Shown piece by piece: positions 26,071 through 26,726 of a stretch of 26,726 nucleotides of DNA. Position 1 is the stretch's first letter, and each line of letters opens with the position of its first letter. Source of the stretch: Bremia lactucae (taxonomy: Eukaryota; Oomycota; Peronosporomycetes; Peronosporales; Peronosporaceae); assembly GCF_004359215.1 (NCBI RefSeq), contig NC_090618.1:2743519-2770244 (forward strand). The letters run 5' to 3'. The notes under the pieces are model-generated. The model saw only the letters and a program-made list of their open reading frames with translations. It ran no database searches and was not told the origin of the DNA. A program made the translations under genes and the position numbers.

Positions 26071-26726
26071 TAAGCCGTTACGTGTTCTGTATCGATCGGA
26101 TGACGATCGATATAAAGACGTAGATTTTTAAAAGATTTACCGGATGGATTCATTAAATGATCCATTAAACATAGAAGGTCCTTATCTTCTTTGTAGGCTT
26201 TCTTTATGTCATCAACAAAGGTTGATGATGGAACACTCGTAGTGAGTGTTGCAACAGTAAGATCACTTTCACTGTTGGGGTGCACAGCTGACTCGAAATC
26301 GGGTCGGCGTGATAACGCATCAGCGACGACATTAAGTCGTCCTGGTTTATATTCGACGGAGAAGTTATACTCCGCGAAGAAGGATAGCCACCTCGCCATT
26401 CTTTGCGAGAGGTGTGGGCTATTGACGGCCGTGCGTAATGACGCATGGTCCGTATATACGATGAACGGTCTATCTCCTAGGAGGTAGACCCTAAATTTAG
26501 CCAATGAATATTTCATGGCAAGGAGTTCCTTGTCATGCACTGGATAATTGCGTTCAGCTGGTTGCAGCTGACGCGATTGGTAACAGACGACGCGCTCCGC
26601 GCCATCTGTATCGTATTGCATTAACGCACAGCCGATTGCGAAATCGCTGGCGTCACAGACCACATGGAATGGTCTGTCTTGATCCGCAATCGCCAATATG
26701 GGCGATTGCATCAAGCTTTGCTTGAT
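26071..26726 (-). CDS. Family B RNase H (partial, window edge)
   Basis: RNase H of the family B polyprotein, cut by the window end. The sequence is well kept: HVVCDASDFAIGCALMQYD (first catalytic Asp), YPVHDKELLAMKYSLAKF (Glu), FIVYTDHASLRTAVNS (Asp), YNFSVEYKPGRLNVVADALS (last Asp). The frame continues into the tether with SKSDL-type acidic codons and is lost by a frameshift near 26120, before the integrase. It is intact through the catalytic part. RT should lie beyond the right edge. Confidence 0.9.

Overview
The window reads as nuclear DNA of an oomycete (Phytophthora or downy-mildew type). The reasons are several families of Ty3/gypsy LTR retrotransposons with the oomycete-style gag-pol, a broken gene resembling the C-terminal nuclease part of a Crinkler (CRN) effector, and a short 73-nt spliceosomal intron. 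No bacterial-type operon, rRNA, tRNA or CRISPR array was seen. All identifications are by eye from translated motifs; no database search was possible.

Layout. (1) 1-3273: 5' part of a minus-strand gypsy element, family A (RNase H, RT, protease, gag, PBS, 5' LTR). (2) 3937-8573: a decayed family C element on the minus strand (integrase, RT, linker). Its RNase H segment (6289-6831) is flipped to the plus strand between short inverted repeats, and a coiled-coil reading frame lies on the opposite strand downstream of integrase. A plus-strand protease fragment follows at 8582-8869. (3) 9644-13488: the only stretch not dominated by retroelements. It holds a possible exon pair, a fragment like the C-terminal zinc module of DNA polymerase alpha, an unassigned two-exon gene, a CRN-like pseudogene and an unassigned reading-frame fragment. 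A 34-bp perfect fold-back sits at the junction of the last two. (4) 13489-19249: two near-identical family A LTRs in opposite orientation bracket a composite. It contains two diverged copies of an outward-lying antisense reading frame, an intact family B gag, a broken protease, a family B 5' LTR with a 26-bp minisatellite, and a short third LTR-like unit. (5) 19480-20443: 5' end of a plus-strand family A element, cut by a 100-N assembly gap. (6) 20544-22618: a second family C copy with the same flipped RNase H segment. (7) 22619-26726: 3' half of a minus-strand family B element (RNase H, integrase, GPF module, chromodomain, 3' LTR) inserted into that family C copy.

Main unusual signals. First, in three families the region between the end of pol and the 3' LTR carries a long reading frame on the opposite strand. 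It ends in a charged coiled coil and stops close to the end of the integrase GPF module. Second, the family B sequence, including codons for conserved protein motifs, contains many perfect short inverted repeats. Third, the RNase H inversion is shared by two family C copies, so it predates their separation. Most coding regions carry stops and frameshifts; the family B gag (15487-16569) is the clearest intact one.
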